This document shows, piece by piece, positions 16,349 to 24,041 of a stretch of 64,000 nt of DNA (its first letter is position 1; each line of letters begins with the position of its first letter). This stretch comes from Amycolatopsis pithecellobii. GTDB taxonomy: Bacteria; Actinomycetota; Actinomycetes; Mycobacteriales; Pseudonocardiaceae. The stretch is taken from positions 111,641-175,640 of the forward strand of contig NZ_WMBA01000006.1 in assembly GCF_009707865.1 (NCBI RefSeq), in the 5' to 3' direction. The notes beneath the pieces were generated by a model. It saw only the letters and a list, made by a program, of their open reading frames with translations. It ran no database searches and was not told the DNA's origin. Made by a program: the position numbers and the translations under genes.

Positions 16349-17152
16349 ATGCTCCGGGTACTCGGCGTGCACGGCATCGGGACCCACCGATACCACCGCC
16401 GCACGGGATCACCTGAACAAGCGGCGACGGCACTCGCCACGGACTGGTTCCGGCACCTCGGCACGGCCATGCCCGCGAACTCGAACGTCGACCTGCGCGT
16501 CGCCTACTACGCGCACCTGCTGCACCCCGACTGCGGCTCGCCCATCAAGGACGACCCGGCGATGCTGGAACCCGCGGAGCAGCAACTGTTCGCCGGGTGG
16601 CTCACTCTCCTCAACCCCACGCTGGAGCGGAACGCGCAGGACGCCGGGGCGTGGCTCGCCCGCACGCACGGCTCGGCCGCACGCCTGTTCGCGATGACCT
16701 TCAGCCGCGAGCTGAACACGTACCTGTCCGACCGCCATGCGCGTGAGGCGGCACGGTTGGCCGTCGCGGACGCGATCGGCGCGCTGCGGCCCGACGTCGT
16801 CGTCGCGCACTCGCTCGGCAGCATCGTGGCCTACGAAACCCTTTGGGCACACCAGAATCACGACGTTCGCCTGTTCGTCACGCTCGGCAGCCCGCTCGCC
16901 ATGCCCGGTGTCGTGGCCGACCGGCTGGAGCCCTGCGACGAGAATCGCAAACCGCCGCGGGTCGCGCACTGGATCAACATCGCCGATCCCGGCGACATCG
17001 CCGCCGTCCCGGCGGGCGGCCTGGCCCAGCGGTTCGGCGTCGACGAGGACCTGCCGATCTCCGCCGGTATGTGGGAGTTCCAGACCCCGGGGGCCTACCT
17101 GCGCTCGACCGATGTGAGCGGTGTGATCTTCGGCCGCGGCGCGCTCACTTGA
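16349..17152 (+). CDS. Alpha/beta hydrolase-like protein
   Basis: A 267-residue protein of unknown substrate. It has the HGIGTH oxyanion-type segment near residue 8 and a nucleophile elbow VAHSLGS with Ser155, as in serine esterases and lipases; Asp and His toward the C-terminus could complete the triad (NIADPGDIAAVP is a candidate). GAGGAGA lies 5 bases before the ATG. No signal peptide or membrane segment is seen, so it should be cytosolic. The stop overlaps the end of the converging deacetylase gene by 8 bases. Confidence 0.78.
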   Translation: MLRVLGVHGIGTHRYHRRTGSPEQAATALATDWFRHLGTAMPANSNVDLRVAYYAHLLHPDCGSPIKDDPAMLEPAEQQLFAGWLTLLNPTLERNAQDAGAWLARTHGSAARLFAMTFSRELNTYLSDRHAREAARLAVADAIGALRPDVVVAHSLGSIVAYETLWAHQNHDVRLFVTLGSPLAMPGVVADRLEPCDENRKPPRVAHWINIADPGDIAAVPAGGLAQRFGVDEDLPISAGMWEFQTPGAYLRSTDVSGVIFGRGALT

Positions 17153-17912
17153 ACAGGTCGTCGACGATGAGGCCGGGCTCCTGGCCCGGACGGATGAACC
17201 ACTCCGTGCCGAACGCGTAGCGGAAATTCTCGTCCGACAGCGCGAGGAAGAACGACTCCTCGCTGATCTGGCTCGGGTGCGCCCGCATCGCCCGGCGCTT
17301 GTACTCGAGCCACGGCGTCACGTCGACCACGGTGTTGATCTCCGTCTCCGGCTTGCCGAACACGCTCAGGTCCTCCTCCGAGGGCGGGGGCACGTTCAGC
17401 ATGGCCGCACCACGTGCCATGTGCTCACGGCTGGAGGTGGCCTGGTACACCCGCGGCGTACCGGCCAGTTCGGCCGCGCGCATCCCGACCCGGTACACCT
17501 GGATGTGATCGGGATGTCCGTAGTTTCCGTTGTCGTCGTAGCAAGTCAGGACTTCCGCGTTCTCCTCACGCAGAATCGCCGCGAGCTTCTCCGCGGCCTG
17601 TTCGACATCGGCGGTCCAGAACGAGCCGGGCGCGTCGTTGGCAGGTTCGCCCATCATCCCGGAGTCGGTGTAGCCGAGGAACTCCACGCGGGCGACGCCC
17701 AGGATCTTCGCCGCCGCTTCGGTTTCGGCGACCCGCCGCTGCCACAACGGTTCACCGTCGGCCAGAAACCCCTCGGGTACCTCGCCGTTCTCGCCACGCG
17801 TGGCGACGACGAGCACGACGCGGTGCCCGTCCTCATAGGCCTTGCGCATCACACCGCCACACAGGATGCATTCGTCGTCAGGATGAGCATGAAAGGTCAC
17901 GATTGTCGCCAC
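17145..17912 (-). CDS. PIG-L/LmbE family deacetylase (Mca/MshB-like)
   Basis: A 255-residue zinc hydrolase of the family that deacetylates N-acetylglucosaminyl lipids and mycothiol precursors or cleaves mycothiol conjugates. The zinc motif AHPDDE is at residues 9-14, with the later ligand in YGHPDHIQVY (about 125-135). It is shorter than typical Mca and MshB (about 290-300 residues), so I do not assign either symbol. The GTG at 17912 is probably leaderless: TAGTCT (17919-17924) is 6 bases upstream. A copy of the dispersed hairpin repeat lies immediately beyond. Confidence 0.85.
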   Translation of the reverse strand: MATIVTFHAHPDDECILCGGVMRKAYEDGHRVVLVVATRGENGEVPEGFLADGEPLWQRRVAETEAAAKILGVARVEFLGYTDSGMMGEPANDAPGSFWTADVEQAAEKLAAILREENAEVLTCYDDNGNYGHPDHIQVYRVGMRAAELAGTPRVYQATSSREHMARGAAMLNVPPPSEEDLSVFGKPETEINTVVDVTPWLEYKRRAMRAHPSQISEESFFLALSDENFRYAFGTEWFIRPGQEPGLIVDDLFK

Positions 17913-17924
17913 TAGTGCAGACTA

Positions 17925-17972
17925 GCGACGCGAAGCGTCTCCGTTGAGCGTGGTGGTGGGCGAGGGGCTGGC
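17925..17972 (+). repeat. Dispersed hairpin repeat, copy B
   Basis: On the plus strand: hairpin GACGC-GAA-GCGTC (17927-17939), then TCCGTTGAGCGTGGTGG and a tail GGGGCTGGC. Relative to copy A, both arms changed together (G-C to A-T at the second pair), so the stem is kept. It lies between two divergent gene starts, unlike the other copies, which follow stop codons. Confidence 0.7.
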
Positions 17973-18046
17973 GGAGATTACCGGGATTCGGCTCGACACG
18001 ACCACCCCGCGCGGCGAAAGCTGACGCGAGCACGCACGATAGGCCT

Positions 18047-19111
18047 ATGGACCACGACACCGATCTGCCCGGCCACGTCGAACGCGTGCTGGCCCGGTTC
18101 CTGCACGAGTCCGGTGCGCGGATTCTCGCGACCGAGCCCGGATTCGCGTCCGGTGTCGACTCACTGACAGAATTCGTGCTGCGCGGGGGAAAACGCTTGC
18201 GGCCCACCTTCGCGTGGTGGGCTTGGCGTGGTGCAGGCGGCGAAGACACCGACGCCGAAGGCGTACTGCAGGCGGTCGCGAGCCTCGAACTGGTTCAGGC
18301 CTGCGCGCTCATCCACGACGATCTCATCGACTCGTCCGGCTCGCGCCGCGGCCGCCCGACGGTGCACGTCGCGTTCGCCGATCTGCACACCTCGCAGCAG
18401 TGGTCCGGGCTGCCGTCGTCGTACGGGCTCGCGATGGCCGTCCTCATCGGGGATCTGGCACTGGCCTGGGCCGACGACATGTTCGCGGCCGCACCGCTTC
18501 CGGCTGCGACGCTCGCCGCGGCCCGTCCGGTGTGGCGGGCGATGCGCACGGAAGTCCTTGCCGGGCAATGTCTCGACATCCACACGCAGGCCACCGGGGA
18601 CGCTTCACCCGAGGCCGCGCTGCGGGTCAGCCGCCTGAAAACCGCCGCGTACACCGTCGAACGCCCGCTGCACCTGGGTGCGGTACTGGCCGGAGCGCCG
18701 TCCGCGCAGGTCGCCGCGCTGCGCGAATTCGGCCGTGAACTCGGGACCGCCTTCCAGCTGCGGGACGATCTGCTCGGCGTGTTCGGTGATCCCTCCGTCA
18801 CCGGGAAACCCGCCGGAGACGATCTGCGCGAAGGCAAGCGGACCCTGTTGATCGCGCTCGGGTTGCGGCAGGCCGGTCCGGCGCAGGCCGAGGTGATCAC
18901 CGCCGCGCTGGGCAACCCCGCACTGTCCGAAAAGGAGGTTGACCAGGTGCGTGCGACCTTGCGCGAAGCGGGCGCGGTGTCCGCCGTGGAAACCCGGATC
19001 GACGAGCTGACCGGGACCGCGCTTTCCGCGCTGCGGCAAGCGAAACTGACCGAACCCGCGACCACTGCGCTGGCCGATCTCGCGGCCAGGGCGACACAGA
19101 GGACGCACTGA
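18047..19111 (+). CDS. Polyprenyl (geranylgeranyl-type) diphosphate synthase
   Basis: A 354-residue trans-prenyltransferase that condenses isopentenyl diphosphate with allylic diphosphates. The first Asp-rich motif is DDLID (91-95, followed by SSGSRRGRP), GGKRLRP precedes it, and the second motif is the relaxed DDLLG seen in actinobacterial IdsA-type enzymes. Chain length cannot be decided with certainty, though C20 is most likely for this subgroup. It corresponds in position to M. tuberculosis idsA2 (Rv2173). The next gene starts directly after its stop (TGA-ATG), so a CrtI-like enzyme is co-translated. Confidence 0.9.
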   Translation: MDHDTDLPGHVERVLARFLHESGARILATEPGFASGVDSLTEFVLRGGKRLRPTFAWWAWRGAGGEDTDAEGVLQAVASLELVQACALIHDDLIDSSGSRRGRPTVHVAFADLHTSQQWSGLPSSYGLAMAVLIGDLALAWADDMFAAAPLPAATLAAARPVWRAMRTEVLAGQCLDIHTQATGDASPEAALRVSRLKTAAYTVERPLHLGAVLAGAPSAQVAALREFGRELGTAFQLRDDLLGVFGDPSVTGKPAGDDLREGKRTLLIALGLRQAGPAQAEVITAALGNPALSEKEVDQVRATLREAGAVSAVETRIDELTGTALSALRQAKLTEPATTALADLAARATQRTH

Positions 19112-20566
19112 ATGCGCGCCGATCATGTCGTGGTGATCGGAGCCGGGCTCGCCGGCCTCTCGGCGACGTTGCACCTGCTCGGTGCCGGCCGCCAGGTCAC
19201 GTTGCTCGAACTGCACGACCGCCCCGGGGGGCGGGTCAGCGGGCACGAGTACGACGGCTACACGGCCGACACAGGGGCGACCGTGCTGACCATGCCGGAG
19301 CTGCTCGACGAGGCGCTGGCCGCGGTCGGGGAGCCGAACCCGTTGCGCCTGATACGCCTGGATCCGGCCTATACCGCGAGATTCGCCGATGGCAGCTCGC
19401 TCGCGGTCCGTACCGACGGTGACGCGATGGAAGCGGAGATCCGTGCATTCGCGGGTTCCCGTGAAGCCGACGGCTACCGGAAGCTGCGCCGGTGGCTGAC
19501 CGAGCTCTACGCCGTCGAAAAAGACCGGTTCCTGGGCGCCAACTTCGACTCGCCGCTCGACCTCGCAGGCCCGGAGCTGCTGAAACTCCTTGCGTTGGGT
19601 GGATTGGGGCGGCTCGGCCCGCGGATCGGCCGGTTCCTGCACGACGAGCGGCTGCGCCGGGTGTTCTCGTTCCAGGCGCTGTATGCCGGTCTGGATCCGC
19701 GCACCGCCCTCGGCGCGTACGGCGTGATCCCTTACATGGACACGGTCGCGGGCGTGTACTACCCGCTCGGCGGGATGGGCAGGGTCGGGCGGGTGCTCGC
19801 GGACGCGGCGGAACGCGCGGGTGCGCAGGTGCGGTTCAAGACCGAAGCCGCTTGGCTGGAAAGGGTTTCCGGGCAGGTGCGGGCGGTGCGCACGCGCACC
19901 GGCGAGCGGATCGAGTGTGACGCGGTGGTGCTCGCGACCGAGCTGATCACGGCCTACCAGCTGCTCGGCGCGCGGCCGAGGCGACCGATTCCGTTGCGGT
20001 TCTCGCCATCTGCCGTGGTGCTGCACGGAACGACCGGCCGGAGCTGGCCGGAACTGGGCCACCACACCATTTTCTTCGGTGACGCCTGGCAGCGGACGTT
20101 CAGCGAGATCATTCGCGAGGGCCGACTCATGTCGGATCCTTCGCTGTTGGTGACCAGGCCGACCGCGACCGATCCGGCGCTCACGTCGGAGGGACAGGTC
20201 GTCACGGTGCTCGCGCCAGCGCCGAACCTGCGCGCCGGCCGCATCGACTGGCCGCGGGTGGGGCCCGCGTACCGCGATGATCTGGTGCGGGTATTGGATT
20301 CCCGCGGGCTGACCGGGTTCGGCGAGGCCTATCGCGTGGACGAGTTGATCACACCGCGGGACTGGGCGGAGCGCGGGATGGCCGCGGGTACGCCCTTCTC
20401 GCTGGCGCACACATTCGCCCAGACCGGGCCGTTTCGCCCGCGAAACCTATTACGGGGCATCGAAAACGTGGTATTGGCCGGCTGCGGTACGACACCCGGG
20501 GTGGGGATACCGCCGGTGTTGATCTCGGGTCGCCTGGCTGCTGCGCGAATCACCGGATTTGCCTAG
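19112..20566 (+). CDS. CrtI-like FAD-dependent phytoene desaturase family oxidoreductase
   Basis: A 484-residue flavoprotein with the N-terminal dinucleotide-binding motif VVIGAGLAGLSATLHLLGAG followed by LLELHDRPGGR, and the C-terminal FAD motif near NVVLAGCGTTPGVGIPPVLISGRLAA, both typical of carotenoid desaturases and related amine-oxidase-like enzymes. It has no gap to the polyprenyl synthase gene. No phytoene synthase (crtB), lycopene cyclase or other carotenoid gene is in the window, so the natural substrate may be another polyprenyl compound or phytoene made elsewhere. Confidence 0.85.
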   Translation: MRADHVVVIGAGLAGLSATLHLLGAGRQVTLLELHDRPGGRVSGHEYDGYTADTGATVLTMPELLDEALAAVGEPNPLRLIRLDPAYTARFADGSSLAVRTDGDAMEAEIRAFAGSREADGYRKLRRWLTELYAVEKDRFLGANFDSPLDLAGPELLKLLALGGLGRLGPRIGRFLHDERLRRVFSFQALYAGLDPRTALGAYGVIPYMDTVAGVYYPLGGMGRVGRVLADAAERAGAQVRFKTEAAWLERVSGQVRAVRTRTGERIECDAVVLATELITAYQLLGARPRRPIPLRFSPSAVVLHGTTGRSWPELGHHTIFFGDAWQRTFSEIIREGRLMSDPSLLVTRPTATDPALTSEGQVVTVLAPAPNLRAGRIDWPRVGPAYRDDLVRVLDSRGLTGFGEAYRVDELITPRDWAERGMAAGTPFSLAHTFAQTGPFRPRNLLRGIENVVLAGCGTTPGVGIPPVLISGRLAAARITGFA

Positions 20567-20569
20567 GCT
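20564..20569 (+). promoter_or_regulatory. -10 box overlapping a stop codon (leaderless promoter)
   Basis: TAGGCT supplies both the TAG stop of the CrtI-like gene and a TANNNT box 7 bases before the ATG of the oxidoreductase gene. Confidence 0.5.
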
Positions 20570-20576
20570 CGATCCC

Positions 20577-21353
20577 ATGACCCGACCGGTTCGCATCGGG
20601 CTGCAGCTGCAGCCCCAACACGCCGACTACAAGATCATCCGCGAGACGGCAGCCCGTGCCGAGGAACTCGGGGCCGACATCCTCTTCAACTGGGACCACT
20701 TCTATCCGCTCTTCGGTGACCCCGACGGCAAGCATTTCGAATGCTGGACGATGCTCGGCGCCTGGGCGGAGGCGACGTCGCGGGTGGAGATCGGCGCGCT
20801 CGTCACGTGCAACAGCTACCGCAATCCCGAACTGCTCGCCGACATGGCCCGCACGGTCGACCACATCAGCAGCGGCCGGTTGATCCTTGGCATCGGCTCC
20901 GGCTGGTTCGAAAAGGACTACACGGAGTACGGCTACGAGTTCGGCACCGCGGGTGGACGGCTCGACGACCTCGCGGAAGCGTTGCCCCGCATCGAATCGC
21001 GCCTGGCGAAGCTCAACCCGGCGCCGACCCGGGACATCCCGGTGCTGATCGGTGGCGGCGGCGAGAAGAAGACGCTGAAGCTGGTCGCCAAGCACGCTGA
21101 CATCTGGCACTCCTTCGGTGACGCGGCCACGGTCGAGCGCAAGGTCGGCATCCTCAAGCAGCACTGCGCCGACGTCGGCCGCGACGCGAGCGAGATCGAG
21201 GTTTCCGTGGCCGCACAAGGGGAACCGGAGGAAACCGGCCCCCGGCTGCGTGAAGTGGGCGCGTCGCTGTTCACCGTCGGGGCAAGCGGGCCCGACTACG
21301 ACCTGAGCCTGCTCGAGCGGTGGATCAGCTGGCGGGACGCACAGAACTCCTGA
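20577..21353 (+). CDS. LLM class F420-dependent oxidoreductase-like protein
   Basis: A 258-residue TIM-barrel protein of the luciferase-like monooxygenase superfamily (GLQLQPQHADY, ADILFNWDHFYP, GALVTCNSYRNP, GIGSGWFEKDY, IPVLIGGGGEKKTL). Actinomycete members mostly use coenzyme F420; the substrate is unknown. The ATG at 20577 is chosen because TAGGCT (20564-20569) is 7 bases upstream, giving a leaderless mRNA; the first three bases of this box are the stop codon of the crtI-like gene. Confidence 0.88.
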   Translation: MTRPVRIGLQLQPQHADYKIIRETAARAEELGADILFNWDHFYPLFGDPDGKHFECWTMLGAWAEATSRVEIGALVTCNSYRNPELLADMARTVDHISSGRLILGIGSGWFEKDYTEYGYEFGTAGGRLDDLAEALPRIESRLAKLNPAPTRDIPVLIGGGGEKKTLKLVAKHADIWHSFGDAATVERKVGILKQHCADVGRDASEIEVSVAAQGEPEETGPRLREVGASLFTVGASGPDYDLSLLERWISWRDAQNS

Positions 21354-21377
21354 GGACGGGCTCCGGCGCCATCCCGA

Positions 21378-21755
21378 TCAGAACGCCATGGCCTGCGCGC
21401 GCCGCTTCACTTCGGTGCCGTGGTTGGTGCGCAGGGCGTTGATCGGGGTGGTGCCGGGCAGCGACTCGTCCTCCGAGTAGAGCCACCGCAGCATTTCCGT
21501 CCGGCTGAACCCGGCATCGTTCAGCACCGTCAGCAGCCCGGCCAGTCCCTTCACCGGCGCGGAGCCCGCCAGGAATTCAGCGGGCACGAACAAGTCACCG
21601 TCCCTGCGGACGGCCAGCAGCTGCCCATCGCGCAGCAGCTGCCGCACCTTGTTCGCGGACTGGCCGAGCGCCTCGCTGACTTTTGCCAGCGACAGCACGG
21701 CAACGTCCGGACCAAGCACGTCATCAGCGACAGGAATCGCACTCACAGCTGACAC
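21378..21755 (-). CDS. Rv2175c-type DNA-binding protein
   Basis: A 125-residue protein with a winged helix-turn-helix (VLSLAKVSEALGQSANKVRQLL, then GQLLAVRRDGDLFVPAEFL) and a C-terminal helical segment (VLNDAGFSRTEMLRWLYSED) like mycobacterial Rv2175c. In M. tuberculosis Rv2175c binds DNA and is phosphorylated by PknL, whose gene is divergent and adjacent there, as it is here. The start is a GTG at 21755. Phosphorylation by the neighbouring kinase is an inference from this synteny. Confidence 0.88.
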   Translation of the reverse strand: MSAVSAIPVADDVLGPDVAVLSLAKVSEALGQSANKVRQLLRDGQLLAVRRDGDLFVPAEFLAGSAPVKGLAGLLTVLNDAGFSRTEMLRWLYSEDESLPGTTPINALRTNHGTEVKRRAQAMAF

Positions 21756-21868
21756 TGTGCCACATCGGGCAGGGCCGGTGGCAGTTTCGGCCCCTGGGGG
21801 TAATCAAACTTCAATCCGGCATACAGGCCGCACCCACCCGGGTGGCGGAAGTCCGTACGATCGCCTCC

Positions 21869-23860
21869 GTGACAACCACCGACACCGGGCTGGCCGGAAC
21901 GCTACTGGAGCGGCGTTACCGGGTCGATTCCCCGATCGCCCGGGGCGGCATGTCCTCGGTGTACCGGGGCGCCGACACCCGGCTGGACCGCCCCGTCGCC
22001 ATCAAGATCATGGATCCGCGGTTCGCCGACGACCGGTCGTTCGTCGAGCGCTTCGAACGTGAAGCCCGCTCCGCCGCCAAGCTGCACCACCCGAACGTGG
22101 TCACGGTGCATGATCAGGGCGTCGACGAAAACCACGTCTTTCTGGTGATGGAGCTGGTTGACGGCGGCACGCTGCGTGACCTGCTGGAGGAGCGTGGCCG
22201 GCTGGACGTGCCACTCACGCTGACCATCGCCGAGCAGATCCTCGCCGCGCTGGCCGCCGCGCACAACGCCGGGCTGGTGCACCGCGACGTCAAGCCGGAG
22301 AACGTGCTGATCGGGCGCACCGGAACGCCGCCGACAGGCGTGGTGAAGGTGGCCGACTTCGGTCTGGTGCGCGCGGTCGCGAGCGCGGGCACCACCAGCT
22401 CCAGCATCATCCTGGGCACCGTCGCGTATCTCGCGCCCGAGCAGGTCACCACCGGGCTGGCCGCCGAGCGCGGCGACGTGTACTCGGCCGGGATCGTGCT
22501 GTACGAGATGCTCACCGGACAGGCGCCCTACACCGGTGACACCGCGATTTCGGTGGCATACCGCCATGTCAACGACGATGTCCCCGCGCCGAGCACGGTC
22601 ACCCCCGGCGTGCCGCCCGTGCTCGACGACCTGGTGCGGCGGGCCACCCGCCGCGACCCGGAAGCCCGGCCCGCCGACGCCGAGACCTTCCTGCGGGAGT
22701 TGCGGCAGATCCGGGCGGCACTCGGAATCGCGCCGGTGCCCATCCCGGTGCCCGGAAAGCCGGATCCCGTGCCGGACGCGGAGCGGACCGTGCCGGCGTT
22801 CGCCCCGGTCGCGGTCACGTCGCCGGTCGCCGGCCCGAGCGGCACGCGCGCCATGCCGCGCGGGATGACCACTCCTCCGCCCACGTTCACACCGCCACCC
22901 CCGCCGCCGCCGGAGGAACCACAGCCCGAAGGCGGCGCCAAGCGTCCCGCGCTGATCTGGTCACTCGCCGCGATCGCGCTGGTGCTGTTCGGGGTGGGGA
23001 TCTGGTGGGTCACCGCGGGTCCGACCTCGGTCAGCAGTACGTCCATTCCCCAAGTCGCGGGCATGGACAAGGCGAGTGCCGCGAAAACGCTCAGTGACGC
23101 CGGGTTCACCGCGAAATTCACCCAGCAGCGGAACAACACCGTCGCCGCCGGGCTGGCCGTGCGGACCGATCCGACCGCCGGGACGGGTGCCGTGCGCGGC
23201 AGCGCGGTGACCGTCGTGCTGTCGTCGGGCCGGCCCACCGTGCCCGATATCAGCACCAGCACGTCACTCACACAGGCGGAAACCGCGATCATCGCGGCCG
23301 AACTCATCCCGCAACACGACGCGACCACGGACGAGTTCAGCAGCACGGTGGCCAACGGGAACGTCATCAGGGTGGACCCGGGTCCGGGGACTCAGCTGGA
23401 CGTGAACGCACCGGTGACGATCGTCGTATCGAAGGGCCAGCCGCCGAGGCCGGTACCGAACGTCGTGGGGCTGTCGCACGACCAGGCGTTCGCGCAGCTG
23501 CAGCAGGCCGGGTTCCAGCCGTTCGACGCGGGCAGCGAGTTCTCGGGCGACGTGCCGGCCGGCGCGGTCACGAAGACGAGCCCCGCGGCGAACAGCACGG
23601 TTTCCGACGGCAGCATGCGGGTCGGTGTGTTCACCAACAACGCCGTGCAGGTGCCTTCGGTGATCGGCCACACGATCCAGGACGCGGCGCAACTGCTCCA
23701 GCAGGCGGGCTTGCAGGCGGATTTCAAAGGCGGGCAGGACGGTGGCGGTGGCGGCCACGGCCGGGACCGAGGCGGTTTCGGATTCGTGGTCGGCCAGGAT
23801 CCGAACCCCGGTGACATGGTCAAGAAAGGCAGCAAGGTAACGCTGAAGACGTTTCCTTGA
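21869..23860 (+). CDS. pknL: Membrane Ser/Thr protein kinase PknL with PASTA domains
   Basis: A 663-residue kinase. The cytoplasmic kinase domain (about 15-280) has IARGGMSSVY, Lys46, HRDVKPEN (138-145), DFG (163-165) and APE (189-191), with Thr175/Thr176 in the activation loop. A Pro-rich linker leads to one membrane helix (361-383) and four extracellular PASTA-like repeats (about 388-663), the last interrupted by a Gly-rich insert. PASTA domains sense muropeptides or lipid II. M. tuberculosis PknL lacks them. The GTG at 21869 is leaderless (TACGAT at 21856-21861); the 62 residues upstream in the same frame look non-coding. Confidence 0.93.
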   Translation: MTTTDTGLAGTLLERRYRVDSPIARGGMSSVYRGADTRLDRPVAIKIMDPRFADDRSFVERFEREARSAAKLHHPNVVTVHDQGVDENHVFLVMELVDGGTLRDLLEERGRLDVPLTLTIAEQILAALAAAHNAGLVHRDVKPENVLIGRTGTPPTGVVKVADFGLVRAVASAGTTSSSIILGTVAYLAPEQVTTGLAAERGDVYSAGIVLYEMLTGQAPYTGDTAISVAYRHVNDDVPAPSTVTPGVPPVLDDLVRRATRRDPEARPADAETFLRELRQIRAALGIAPVPIPVPGKPDPVPDAERTVPAFAPVAVTSPVAGPSGTRAMPRGMTTPPPTFTPPPPPPPEEPQPEGGAKRPALIWSLAAIALVLFGVGIWWVTAGPTSVSSTSIPQVAGMDKASAAKTLSDAGFTAKFTQQRNNTVAAGLAVRTDPTAGTGAVRGSAVTVVLSSGRPTVPDISTSTSLTQAETAIIAAELIPQHDATTDEFSSTVANGNVIRVDPGPGTQLDVNAPVTIVVSKGQPPRPVPNVVGLSHDQAFAQLQQAGFQPFDAGSEFSGDVPAGAVTKTSPAANSTVSDGSMRVGVFTNNAVQVPSVIGHTIQDAAQLLQQAGLQADFKGGQDGGGGGHGRDRGGFGFVVGQDPNPGDMVKKGSKVTLKTFP

Positions 23861-23915
23861 TCGGAAACTGAATTCTTTTGCGGTAGCTCAACAATCCTTT
23901 GTGGACGGTACTTGT

Positions 23916-23949
23916 CCTCCTTTCGAGTGAAGGAGGGCGCTGTTAGCGC
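23916..23949 (+). terminator. Two adjacent hairpins after pknL
   Basis: CCTCCTT (23916-23922) pairs with AAGGAGG (23930-23936) around TCGAGTG. Immediately after, GCGCT (23937-23941) pairs with AGCGC (23945-23949) around GTT. No U-tract follows, as is common for actinomycete terminators. A role in the leader of the acyltransferase gene is the alternative. Confidence 0.45.
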
Positions 23950-23978
23950 GGCGGAAACACAACGACTACGCTCTCGTC

Positions 23979-24017
23979 ATGTCGGTGGGTTCCAGTAGTC
24001 GCTCTACCCCTTGCTGA
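23979..24017 (+). CDS. Possible leaderless 12-codon ORF before the acyltransferase gene
   Basis: TACGCT (23967-23972) lies 6 bases before an ATG opening the frame MSVGSSSRSTPC, which stops at 24015-24017, 24 bases before the acyltransferase ATG. The promoter would start transcription at this ATG. Whether the peptide matters is unknown; it may be only the 5' leader. Confidence 0.3.
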   Translation: MSVGSSSRSTPC

Positions 24018-24041
24018 AAAAACGACCAAGAAAGGTCGCTT

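Noticed and set aside
18605..20410. 601-codon frame opposite the polyprenyl synthase and crtI-like genes
   Set aside because: It spans two real genes on the other strand and shows no domain.
23929..23952. Fifth copy of the dispersed hairpin repeat
   Set aside because: Only AAGGAGGGCGCT and a similar stem are shared; the long GTTGAGGGTGGTGG part is missing.
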